From contig NC_048912.1 in assembly GCF_011077185.1 (NCBI RefSeq), positions 12,268,757 to 12,332,756 on the forward strand: a stretch of DNA of 64,000 bases, in the 5' to 3' direction. Shown here in pieces: positions 1-11,860 of this stretch. Both the position numbers and the translations under genes were made by a program. The first letter of the stretch is position 1, and every line of letters begins with the position of its first letter. A model generated the notes under the pieces. The model was given only the letters and a program-made list of their open reading frames with translations, ran no database searches and had not been told where the DNA came from. This stretch comes from Oxyura jamaicensis (Eukaryota; Chordata; Aves; Anseriformes; Anatidae).

Positions 1-1988
1 CATTCCTTAAAGCAAGGAGTGTGGCTTGCACACAGGGTGGTCATTTCGGCAATGACATCTCCTGCAGTGGTGGGCTGCGGGTCCCACGATGCTGCACACC
101 TCTGAGCCTGTTTGGGAGCACAGGTGGTGGTGATTTCCTTTGCTCCTGTGACACCAGGCATTTGCATTTTAGCACCTTGAGACCACGTTAAGGGGCTGGG
201 ACAAGTGGCCTCTGCCTGCCCTCTCCATTCTCCACCATTTTCCCCATTTCATCACCCTGGGGTGAGTACGGGCCAGCAAGGACGAGCAGTTCCAGCATGG
301 CACGGGGCTGTTGCAGGCAAGCACGTGGAAAGCGTTGTCTCATTTTAATAAACATTAAGATGAATACAAATCCTGTACGTAGCTATTTACTTCCCCCCAG
401 AGTCAACTAAGAATATTTTATTGCTGGTTTTGCTAATTCTCAAGCTGTTCTGTTTCTTAGAATTATCTTTAACTACTGAATAATGCAAGACTGTTGCATC
501 ACAAATATTAGTTTCTGCTATCTGTGGAAGTCTGTGCTCTCATCATCCTGTTATTAGGCTCTTATCTGCCTGGAGAAAGTCTTGTTCCTAAAATGATTTA
601 GCTGTATGCATAACTTTGACCATGAGAATAGCTTTACTAAGCTGATGGAAATGGCCACCCTCCTCTAAATCCCTTGACTTTGTACTATAATTAAAAATAA
701 TAACAATTATTATTAAATATATTATTATAGAGTATTGGGTTTGGGGACAGCTCTCCCAAGTCAGAGGCAGACATCAGATTTTGCAATAGATTTTTGTTCA
801 GATCAAGCCAAAGCACACAGGGTTTTCGTGTATTTCTGCCCAATAAAAGAAATAAAAAACTTTTCTTTTCTAAAACCCTTGAGATATCGGGCCCTTTTTT
901 CTCCAATTCTCTTTAAATCAAGGGCATTTTTTAAATCAAAGCCTGAGTTAATAGACACATTACACAGTTTTAGGTGACAACAAAACATCTACCCAAAACT
1001 CTAATGTAGTATCACTGTCAGAACAGACCCCAGGTCAGGACAGGTGGAGTGTCAGAAGGACGAAATGCCTCTTTTTAACCACTGGCCAAACTTTGTGTCA
1101 GGCAAACTTTCTCTGTTCGTGTGTGAGCCAGCGCATGTCAGCTGTGTGCTCTTACCTTGGCAGCCTCTTGGTATGCACATCGCTGATTTATTATTAATAA
1201 TGATTATGATTATTATGATTCTTTTATTTTATTTGTGCAAAAATTCATATTGAAGGGGCACCCACGTGCAGCTGAGTGAGGTATCAACCCCCCAAGCAGG
1301 CAGGGTAAGAAGTGCTGCAGAGGAGCAAGGTGTGTGTGGGACACACGGGACACAGGACACATGGACACTGCTGGGAACCAGGCAGCTCCCCGTGCGGTGC
1401 CTTGCTCTGGCCCATTAAAATACCTCTGGCACGGCTCCTAAGGCCTCAGCAGCAGCAGCGACACACCACGTGCTCATGTTAGCCAGAGCAGCAGCAATTC
1501 TCTTAGTCATGGATAAACTGAAAGGAAATATGGAGACATGAGGTTAGCAAAGGGGAATGGGCCTCGCCATGCTGCCCATCAGCACGTCACTCCACTTGCT
1601 CGGGCGATGCTCACGATTTATTCACAACCAGCTCATTGCCCACGCCTGGCATATCCTGGGGGGCACAGAGCCAATGGCCCATCATGGACCTGAATTTCAG
1701 TGCAAGCAGAGGGTGCAGGGTGTGGAGGGGAGGCATTGGAGCCACGGAGCAGGGAGCAGGCCCCAATCTGGGCCACCCACACCAGTTTTCCACAGCAAAT
1801 GCTTTCTCCTGATAGAGCTGTAGGAGCTCTTCTCTTCCCCCTCCCCTCTCACAATGATTAATGTACAGTTTCCCCGCACTCATCTCAGCACCACAGCGCA
1901 ATCCATCTCACCCGCTTGTTGCCTCTCCCTCCCCACCTTCCCACCTTCTTTTTTAATGAGAAAATGTTTGTGTTTTTGCTACGATGCC

Positions 1989-2005
1989 TTTTTTTTTTTT
2001 TTTTT
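1989..2005. repeat. Poly-T tract (17 nt)
   Basis: A run of 17 T on the plus strand. No target-site duplication or retroposon body was seen next to it. Confidence 0.9.
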
Positions 2006-5000
2006 CCTGAGCAGGGAACCGGTGGTGGGCCAGTGGCTCTGAGCAATGGCCAAGGCCTCTGACCAATCTCACTGAGGCACCTGCCTTCCCTCACCTCCCA
2101 CTCAGCCCAATTTGGATTTTTTTTCATGGTTTTGCAGAAATTCACCTGGGGAACAGTGTAGCCATGATGGGCACACATGGCACAGCCACCCAGGCTGCCA
2201 TATAGCACACACCCAGACTGGTGCCAAGGACCTCACACAAAGGCCAGGGCTGAAAAGTAAAAACGAATGCGATGAAGTTGCTATTGATGGGCTTTTCCTG
2301 AAAGGCCGTGGCTTGCTCTCAGGTCTGCCTCCTGGTGCCATCATCCAGCCCCTCCAGATGGAGATAAGAGGTGTGGGAAGAGGGAAGCCTCGGCTGACAT
2401 CTTTCATCTGCCTCTCAGAGGGGTATTTTTTAAGCCAGCCTAACCCAAGTGACCCCGAAGCTTTTTTTTGAAAACCCTGGAAGCTTTGGCGAGCTACACG
2501 CAGTTAAGGGGGCTGGATGGGGAAAAAAAAAACCTTGCTTCAAGCAAGGCCATGGGTTTGCGTTAATTATCATCCTGCTGGCTTCAGGCAGGGCCAGTTC
2601 CAGCTGCAGCAAGGAGGAAATCGTCCGTCCCTCCTGCATTGTCAGGGGAACACCGCCATGTCCAGCCTGAAGCACACAGTGCTCCTGCCCTGCGGCCAAC
2701 AGCAGAACTGGGCATTGCACACATGGGTAGTAGTGGGAAAGGTCAAAAATAAGGCAGTTAGAGCTAGGGAGATTTCTTTAATGCCAGTGCAGGCTCATGC
2801 GATAAGTCAAATAACTGCAGGGAGCATCAGCATCAGCACAGGGCAGGACCTGTCCATGTGGGGATGGAGCAGCCAAAGGCTGCGTCCCCCTTCTGTGTGA
2901 GCAGCGTCTCAGCTCCTGTGTGTGGGATTTGGCTGCTCACAGCCAGCGACCAAGAGCCCTGCTCAGGCAGCAGGACCTGCAGCTCGTGCAGGAATTTAAC
3001 CGAAAGCAGCAGCTGCCACCAAGAGCATTTGTAGTTATTAAATCGCTGGGTGCTTGCTTGCTGTTTGCACTGTTAAAAATCTGCCTCTAGATCTGGCCAA
3101 AAAAGAAAAATAATAATGGAGGGATCATTCTCTGTTGCTTGATGGCTGCTAAACCAAGCTGGGGCAGCTGCAGTGGCAATGCTGAGGCTGGGCAGAGACG
3201 AGCTGGCCATGCCGCATGGCACTTCAAAGAGCTCAAACTCACCACAGCAGCATCAGCACAGCCCCCCTGGTTTATGCTTACCCTTGCTTAGTTTTAGCCT
3301 CCCAACACTCACTTGCAAATATAAATCAATGGGTTAACACTCACCCTGTGTGCAGGAGCTGCTGTGTTGTTCAAAATAGCAGTTTTCCTCAGAGAGATTA
3401 AAGTCTCTTTCTATCTGTACTGGAAGGTGCCAGAAGTGGATTGTCAAAAATCCCTGCGAAGCTGCAGGAGGAATAAGGAAGAATCCAATCTCTGTCAATA
3501 TTTCCATTCTTAATAAACCAGATTTATAATATCCGAGGCCACATGGAAGCTTTATCACTGAGTACATAGTGGCCGCGCCATTAACCTGTGCTATCTATAG
3601 CTAACTCATTACTTTATGAAGTACTTTGAGTTACCTTAGAGTACAAAAGGTGACATAACTAATCCTCTTCTGTGAAAAACATATTGATTGGAATTTAACT
3701 GCCAGGTAATACAAAGAGCATGTAAAACCCTCTGCAAAAATGCAGTTTTAGCGATCACACACAATACCCAGCCCCATCGGTACAAACCAAGGGTGTCGCT
3801 GCACAAACAAACACCAGCAAGCTCCATCCCCAGCAATGGCAGAGCCAAAACTCAAGGCAGAGCCAGACCAGGTGTGTTGCATTATCCCAGACCAAATTTA
3901 AGCAACATGCACCTGAAGCATCCACTCCCAGCACTGAGCAGTGTTGCTGAACAAATCCTTTGCTTTAGGGGTTTGACATCCCAGCCTGGGGCTTCACAGA
4001 ACAGCCCAAGTGAGGATTCCTGCAACATCCAACATCCCATAAAGCTTTTCCCAGCCAGGGGGTAAAACAGTGCCAGGCACTGCTGGAGATGTGTCATGCT
4101 GATAAGGGCCGGTACATTTTATATACAGACGACACTGTGGGTAACAGCCCCAGCCTTCCTGAGCGTGCACTGCATCGGACGTGCCTGCAATGAGGTTGCT
4201 GAGCCAGGCACCGCTCAGCTGGGGCACCAGGAGGTGCAAATCAGACCTGTAACTGTACTCGTTGAGGTGACGGCTAACTGGCCTGTCAGCCAGCCATTCC
4301 CCAGCCGAGGCCCCTGCACCGAGCGTGCAGGCTGCTGTACAGGGATGCATTTATCATCTGGGCTCTCCTTTCACACCGCACCTCGAGAAGGAGCAAGTAC
4401 CTTGCTTTAATATAGCGCTATTGATCCTGAGAGCTTCAAACAATAACCAGCACATGATCAGAATGCAGTGTTTTCCAGGAACTGAGACTGAGTTGCTCTC
4501 ACTGTTTTGCAGGGACAGAGAGGGATCCTGATGGGAGCCCGGCAGGGCCAGAGGATGGGCAGCACCCTGGGCAGGAGGTTGCCAGCCCAGGCAGTGAGCA
4601 GGAGCCCAGCCCCAGCCTCAGACAGAAAGCAAAGTGTGCCACGAAGGCAAGACATCGCACTGCTGTAGTACTGTATAAAATATTTAACTTTTGAGTACAT
4701 TATCAAAGTGGTTTCTTTTGCCATTACATTTGTGCCCTTGTAAAAGACGTGCCGCCAGGAGCAAGTACCCGTCCCAGAACAAGCAGACATCGCTTCAGCA
4801 CAGTGGCCGTGCCAGCCCTGGGGGACCCAAAACAAGGCTGACACGAAATCTGCATTACCTCCTGCTCCCGAGGAGGGGACATCCCAGGGCCTGCGAGCAG
4901 GAGGTGCCACTGCCCCGCCTGCACGGCCACCACACGCGGGCGAGACATGCTCTGAAGTACATCAGAGCAGCGAAATGCGCTTGTACAGCAGGCTTTTTGT

Positions 5001-6696
5001 TAAAGTGCCTCCGATCAAAAGCATTTTAATGGCTTCACTCGAGGAAATGAGCAAATAGAAGGCACAGCTTCGCTGCACATATTCAGCCCTCCGCAAGCAG
5101 GTAGCCTCTCACTTCTGAGCCTTATAATAAATAGAAGAAGGACAATCTTTGTCTTGCTCGAATTAGCTTGCTAAATATTTCACTGAGCATCTTGGTGTTC
5201 CATTTGTCCCGGTCCTGTTCGCTGCTTGTCCCTCCTGCTTTTTCTCCCATGGCTGCGGCTGCAGAAGGGAGCCGGTGGCATAGAGGCAGTCTGCAGGGGC
5301 ACAACGGGGGGAGCAGCTCAGCCAAGAACCAGTAAATGAGGCCTCGTGTAAATGGGAAACGGCACCCAGCCCCTGGGACAGCCCCGGCCGTGCCACCCGC
5401 TGCAGACTCCTTTGACTGGGCTCTCTCCTGCTGTAAGCCCACAGACTTCATCCCAGGCAGAAAAAGTCCCTTTCAAGAGCAAATGTTCATCACAACGATT
5501 AAGAACCACACAGATGAACAGTCAAAGGACTGAGGCCAGGCTCAGCCTGCCTTCTGCAGCGGTGTCTTAAGGCAGGGACCTCCAGGGTCACCTTTCCAAA
5601 GCACCCCACTAAAGCCAGACAAACAGTGCTGAGGCTCTTTGCTGCCCGAGCACGGAGCAGGGGGCAGCACAGGGTTGTATCCAGAAAGGGGATGCCCTTT
5701 TAGCAGGATTTCTTAAGAAGCAGCAGCCTTGCTCTGCCTGCATCCCCACGCCCCTGCCTTGCCTCGCTAAGCTCATGGATGGGGAGCAGCCAAATTGGCC
5801 GCAGTCGGAGAGGGAATTAAGTCACTGCACCTTTTGTGGAAAATAAAGGGCCAGAGCAGATCTCCGTCAGTGTTACCTCCTACAAATGCTTCATTCAAGG
5901 AGCAGCTGAAACAATTTATACACAAACAGGCAAAAAAAACCACCCTCTGTGGCAAAGAGACCTTAAATATGCCCTGAACAGGGAAAAAACTTCCAACAGG
6001 ATTTGCAGCCAGCTAGAAGGCCCACGACTTTTCCTTGCTTTGGCATTTGTGAAACGGCTTCTTTCTTATGAGGTTATGGCCCAGAGCCTGGCAGTGTCCA
6101 ACCAGGAGCACGGCTTGCCAAGACACCACCGGAGAAAGAAGCCAGGGCCCAGGGTTTCAAACGCACCGCGTGCGACAAACACCCCAGGGGCTCGCTCCTG
6201 TTGATGCTCATGAGACGGATCTACGAAGTCTCTGAGGGGCCGGGGCTCTGCTGTGCCAGATACCACACACACAGACCTCAGACTCTCTTCTTGAGTTGCA
6301 ATGTAAAGTCTGTGTAGAAATGGCACATCAGAAGCAATCTTTGCCTGGGAATTCACTGCAGACCTCGAAACGTCCATTGTCCTGGCTGTGGGTTTTGTTC
6401 GGGGTTTATCCAGCTCTTCACAGAGCAAGTTCTGTCTGGGCAGGGCGCTGCCAAGGCTCCCAAGGAGCGTGCTCAGGGACTGATAGCGTAATCTCCCTGC
6501 CCAAGAAATGCAGTTTCCTGGTGAAGACAATGCAGCTGGCCCAGCCGGGGTAATCCTGCGCAGTCAGGACGGTGTGATGCTGCTGCTTGCAGACAGACGG
6601 TCTTCCAGACTGATTGCATTATAATTGAATCCATCCTTCAGCAATTTTAGCTCTCCAGATTGTTGTTATTTTACACCTCAGCAGAAGTTCACATGG

Positions 6697-6716
6697 AAAA
6701 AAAAAAAAAAAAAAAA
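6697..6716. repeat. Poly-A tract (20 nt)
   Basis: A run of 20 A on the plus strand in non-coding DNA. The upstream sequence does not resemble CR1 or a processed transcript, so it is treated as a simple repeat. Confidence 0.9.
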
Positions 6717-9398
6717 TGAGGTTGCAGTCCTCTGGGGGAAGCTGGCAAGAGTCACAAATCCATCTTTGTGGAAATAGATTTAAGCTCAGGTCCAACTAAT
6801 TAGTTCTTTACCCAGGTCTTAAGCTAAGCAGACGGCGAGTTCAGCAGCTTCACGGGGAGCTGCACCACGCTCTGATGTCCCTTACATGCACATCCCCCAG
6901 CGGGGCTGTCCTCAGCTCACAGGAACAAAGCCCAGCTGAGGGGTGTGGGACACGGAGCTGAGGGGTCCAACCGCATCTCTGAGGTCTTTGGAAACTTGCT
7001 GATCGAGTAAGGTGCCTCTTGTCAGAGAGGCAGCTGAGAAAAGCCTCGTGGCGGTGCAAACAGCGTGAAAGCCCCTGGAGATGCAGTGCGGAGTCACGGC
7101 TGCCCTCCCACGAGCTGCTCCCCACCATCACCCGATAACCTCTTGGTGGAGGATTCCCAAGCCCAGCCCAGCAGCAAGGTTCTGAGCTGCTTTGGGCCAG
7201 CCCGATGCAGAGCATCCTCGTTGCAGAGCAGCCAAAGCGAAGGCAGAGCTGAAGGATCGCCAGTGCATCAGCATTGGGAACAGGGACTGTGCTCAGAAAG
7301 CATTTTGTATCATTGCTCTCCTCCATCGCAAGTGGCTGAAGCTCTGCGGGGGAGGAGAGCAGGGTGAAACGGTGCTGGGTAAGGAACAGATGAAGGCAAG
7401 CATCTCCTGGAGGCAAGCAAAGGGGAGGAAATCTGCCCAAAGAACAGAAAGTTAGCAACACGAATTTCTCGAGCTCAGGAGGTAGGATCAAGCTCAAACC
7501 TCCCCAGGCAAAGAGTAAAAGGATAAAACCAGTCCCATTACGCTGAGCCACTTAAAGCCATTTGAAAGATAACTGCGTTTACTAGCCTTCAGATAGCTGC
7601 CACACGGGCAGGAATCCCCTCTCACATTTACAGAGCCTTTCCCTGGCCTTTCACAGCCACACACTGTGGGATTTCTGTGGGGAGGGTCCAGCCCCACAGA
7701 GCCCTGCCACACGCCACATCCCCGGCTGCTCAGCCTCCTCTGCTGGTCCTTGGGTTGGCACGACCAACCCCAGCACAAGAAAAGCATCAGTTAAAAAAGC
7801 CCAGACGGATGTGAAAAAGCCACACAGGTCAGCAACGGCTTAGTTTTGTTGTTGATAGCAGTCAGTGCTGGAAGGTGTCAGTTTTGGGAAAGGGTGGGGA
7901 GAGCTTTGGAAACCGCAATCGAGTGAGCGAGCGTGCGCACTGGTGCCAGGTCTGGGAGACGTGGATGGGAGGATCCAGCCAGTTTTAACAATAACCCATA
8001 CCCTGAAGCCCCCCAGGCTGGGTCAGCAGCTAAGGACAAGGACCGGGACTCCTGGTCACCAGGGCAGAGCTTAACAGGGCTGGGAAGCAAACGAGGTTAT
8101 CGGGCCAGACCCTGCGGCGAGCTGTACACTTGCCAAGAAGCCTCGGTTTAAATACACTCAGGTTTTACCTTCCTCGCTGTCCCCGGGGAACAAGGCTCTC
8201 TTCCTTTTTGCTGAAAGCTGATTGACTTGGAGGTTTTGTCAATATCCTGAATGCAAAATCGTCCATTTGCTGGCAGAGCGGCTCGGCATGCAGCGGCACC
8301 GGCAGCCCAGGACCACACTCAGCTTCGTGGGCAGCCCCACAGCCCCCAGAGCCCCAGTGTGAGGTGCTGGGGATGTGGGAGCTGTGATGCCGGGGACACT
8401 CACAGGCTGTAGGGCTGGAAGGATGAGGACACCAGCACCAGCCCTCCAGGGCCTCCTGCTCACCTGCCATGGCCTAAACTTTTCAGGGGCATTAGGAAAC
8501 CTTGAATGGTTTCTGGGGCTGCAGGGACACCAGGGGGATGCCATGGGGACACACATCTCATGCTGCTGCTGCTGAAGCTGCGGCTCGCCACGCTGCTCCC
8601 AGGAGCGAGTAATTGCTCTATCAACTCTCCCCAGCCCCAGAAAGGGTTGTGCTTTTTCTTATTTATTCCCCGCTCTGAGCTGCAGTGTGTGACTGCAGAA
8701 GTTTGTGTAAAGGTTTTATTGCTTCATTTTTAACCTCTGCACAAATGTCGGCATCATTAGCTTGTTATTTTTTTTTTTCTTTCCCCTCTATCATCCTCCC
8801 CTGCACACATCTCGCCTCCTGGCCATCCTTGTACTCCTGCTGTCTGCCAGGCGGAGCAGGACAGGGCACTGGGGGGGGATTCATCAGCACCGAGGCTGAC
8901 TTGCTGAGCAAGGGATTTGTCCTGGGGTTCTTCTGTGCCACACACAACGCCATGTACACACAGGGTCTGGTCCTCCACAACACCATTTCCTTGTCTTTAC
9001 CCTGCAACCACAAACAAACCCACCCTTTAACAGGGTCCTCACCTGAAATTGTATTTGCAGGGGCGGAGGGAAAATATGCAGAACAAAAGTCTTCCAAAAT
9101 AGGAATTCTGCCTCTGCAAATATTAGTGATTCAGGCATCATATCGGGGATTATCCACCGTCATGGCATGTAGAGGGAAGATGGATTTCAAGATGATAATA
9201 GGAATGACACACGTTGCTTTTTCTCCCTTTCTGCTGACACACAATTTAGCAGCCACTGCAGAATTTTCTTCCCATTTAAAATTTCCGTTTAATAGCCAAG
9301 AAGCTCATGTTAATTCAGATGATCTTTTCCACAGAGCGGTGAGGAAGGGCGTCTCTTTTCCAGAAGCTTTTTATGACTCTCGGTGGTTGTGTCTAACC

Positions 9399-9448
9399 AA
9401 AAAATAAATAAATAAATAAATAATAATAAATATATATATATATATATA

Positions 9449-9485
<37 letters not shown>

Positions 9486-9500
9486 AGCAGCAGCAAAAAA
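9399..9500. repeat. Compound microsatellite (AAAT)n-(TA)n-(A)33-(CAG)n
   Basis: A continuous simple-sequence block. An AAAT/AAT array runs to about 9430, alternating TA to about 9452, then 33 A, then CAGCAGCAGC and six A. The array is likely unstable in length and may be collapsed in an assembly. It also ends the long plus-strand open frame that begins at 8685. Confidence 0.92.
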
Positions 9501-9754
9501 CCTCTGCGGGTTCACAAAGACCAGCGGGTTCACGTCCATTAGCAAGTGCCACTTGGCCCCAGGCTGGGCAGAGGCAACGGTGTTCAAAACCGAGACTCAG
9601 CTGGGGGCATCTCCTCTGAAGAGCCCGGTGCTCCCCGGCCCCAGGCTACAAACTGCCCTCCTCAGAGGGTGGCTCAATGTTACATGTATTTTAGATGCAC
9701 TTCTTGCCTTTATTCCAAATTTCACCTTTCCCCTGACCATGCCCCACGGGCTGG

Positions 9755-9833
9755 TGGATTTCAGTGCTAGGTTATAAAGGTTGGTCTGGATGATCTTAGA
9801 GGACTCTGCCAACCTGAACGAGCCTATGATTTG
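9755..9833 (+). mobile_element. CR1 LINE 3' tail (short relic)
   Basis: The stretch reads GGTTGGTCTGGATGATCTTA, then GAGGACTCTGCCAACCT, then GAGCCTATGATT. This is the pattern of the CR1 3' end (GTTGGACTAGATGATCTT, then CCTTCCAACC, then TTCTATGATT) with substitutions. CR1 copies are usually 5'-truncated, so a tail of under 100 nt is typical. Identification is by similarity to the remembered consensus, not by alignment. It supports an avian or reptilian source. Confidence 0.75.
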
Positions 9834-10039
9834 GATAACCCCAGCCACACAGAGGTACGAGAAGGGATGAGAGCAGCGATGCAGCCTCCCCAGATAATCC
9901 ACCTTCCCTCCGCTGCGAGCGCCGTCTCGGCAGCTGGTGCCAGCTGGGAAATCACAGCCTGGCTTATTTATTTATTTTCCCAACTACATGTAGCTTGCGG
10001 TAAGGCTAACCCACAAAGTTAACTTCCTGCTCAGTTAAA

Positions 10040-10260
10040 CAAACAGAAAAATCATTACAAAATTATCTCCTGTGCATTAGAGTTGCATACATTCACTTAT
10101 CCTATAGAGCAGAAACGTGGGGCATTGCTTAATTAAAGATGTGGGTGTACAGGCTCCAGGAGCATAGATTTAGCATGCAAATCTCTGTGCTGTAAGCGTA
10201 CAGCCAGAATACATACGGAGCATATTAATGTTTTGTGTGTCGAGCCCTGCTGTTTGAAAA
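10040..10260. promoter_or_regulatory. Possible conserved non-coding element with octamer site
   Basis: This A+T-rich patch sits between GC-richer flanks. It contains a perfect octamer ATGCAAAT at 10175-10182 plus AATTAA and TTAATG words. This composition resembles vertebrate developmental enhancers, but the call rests on appearance only because conservation cannot be measured from one sequence. Confidence 0.22.
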
Positions 10261-11816
10261 GCACCAGGCTAGACCTGCTCTGAAAGAAGGAGCGCGGGCT
10301 CTGATTAATTCTGGGCTCTCTGCTCTTGCTGAACTTTATTTATTTACAGAAAAGCATCCTGTGGACAGAGCCAGAGAAGCGAGGGCATCCTCATGCTGAC
10401 CTCGGTGAATGCCAGCCCCCTCCCTCATTTCTTCCCCTGGCCTGAAATAAATATATGAAAACATCATTTACAACTTCCTTTTTGTTCCACATAATTCAGG
10501 TTATTGCCAAGAATTGCAAATTGTTTACTAGCCTCATGCAAACAAAGGCTCCCGATCAGCCACGGAAGCACAGCCCTGGGGCTTTCCAGCAAGCCTCAAT
10601 TCTTTAATTACTTAACAAAAGCTCACTCTTACCTTTTTATTTTATTTTTTCCTTTCCTTCGGCGGTTACCTTGGAAAACCACAGCCCTGGATGCCTTCCA
10701 TACTGCACGCTGCTAAAAACCTCATTTAGGTTGATTTTTGCCAAAGTAGTTTCAAATTTGGGTTGGAAGCGGGAGCGAGGCCGTGCCGTGGCAGGGAGAG
10801 CAAGGTGGCATCGGCACCAACTCTCCTGCTGCCACGAGCCTCTCCCTGGCACACGCGTATGCACACACACATATGCACCATGCACATGCATGCCCGAGCA
10901 TGAGCAGCTCCCCCCAGCTGCACCCCCAAATTTTCGCTCTCATTTTGTGCTTCCGTCTTTGCCCATTTCTGGTTTCCACCACCAGGACCCAAAAAAGGGT
11001 TTCCGAGAGGAGTCAATAATTCACGTTTGACAAGTGTAGCTGGAAAAGGCGAGAAGACACTGGAAACGCACAGGGCTATTCTCACAGGCGTTCAGTCCTG
11101 TAAAATCCAAATATTGCTTTTCCAGCAGCAATAGGAGTGAAAAAGGCACACAGCCATCGCTCAGATCCCTCCTAGCATTTACATGCCAATAGCTAGCAAA
11201 AAGCAAGACAGGTGGAAAGCAGAATTAGTAAACTTTTTTAAGATGGCTTGTGTTGTTGTTTTTTGGGGGTTTTGTTTTTGTTTTTATTTTTTTTCATCTA
11301 AGAAAACCCTCTAGCCCCTTTCGTTGAAAAAATAATAATAATTTGTGCATTTTTAAAAATCATTTTTTAATGAAGAGGCAAAATTTGCATTGCATTAAGT
11401 GAGTAGCAGTTCAAGGTGCAGAATAATTCACTGTCAATCTCGGGAAGCCTTCTGTGGAGGGTAAATAAGCCTCGTGCACAGCCGGTTTGGTGTAAGCTGT
11501 CATTGCAGCCCATGCATCAGTCAGGAGAAAAACATAACGTTGGCGGATCTCTGAATACATAAATAAAACATGCTTACCACTTGCCATCAGCAAAAAAATA
11601 TAAAATAAAAAGTAAGGCTGCCTTTCTAACTTCCCTCGCCCCCCCCCCTTATCTATATTACTTCTGTTTGAAGCATAAATTTGGTTTTTGGCATCTCTGC
11701 TTTCAGAAACCCAGACGGGCTCTGAGGAGAGGAGGGAGGGATGGAAAAACCAAGGGGAAAGTTTGGCAAAGCCGAGGGAATGCCAGCACGGCATCCTCCT
11801 CCTGTGGGCGAGACCC

Positions 11817-11860
11817 GGCATTTCGGCATTTCAGCATTTTTGCATTTTGGCATCTTGGCA
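11817..11860. repeat. Short tandem repeat, GGCATTTT-like unit
   Basis: Five imperfect head-to-tail copies of an 8-10 nt unit of the form GGCATTTC/GGCATTTT, in non-coding DNA. Copies differ by one or two bases. Confidence 0.75.

Larger units (their letters stand above)
1..9398. other. Intergenic DNA, no gene recognised
   Basis: No open frame here resembles a known protein, and none shows flanking splice sites with family-like sequence. The longest frames (8685-9407 plus, 6850-7551 minus) are Ser/Leu/Pro/Cys-rich, overlap frames on the other strand, and run into simple repeat or lack any domain. The composition is moderately GC-rich with many CAG/CTG and CCCAG-type words. A plus-strand AATAAA occurs at 347-352, but nothing upstream in the window identifies a transcript ending there. 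In mammals the TAF4 3' end faces the cadherin gene CDH4, but no cadherin cytoplasmic-tail exon was seen. Confidence 0.6.

Noticed and set aside
6850..7551. 233-codon minus-strand open frame
   Set aside because: GC-rich non-coding DNA with several overlapping frames, no recognisable motif, no splice or promoter context.
8685..9407. 240-codon plus-strand open frame, the longest in the window
   Set aside because: No domain or family resemblance, Ser/Leu/Cys-rich composition, overlapping open frames on the other strand, and it ends in a microsatellite. A frame of this length is borderline by chance in 128 kb of both-strand sequence.
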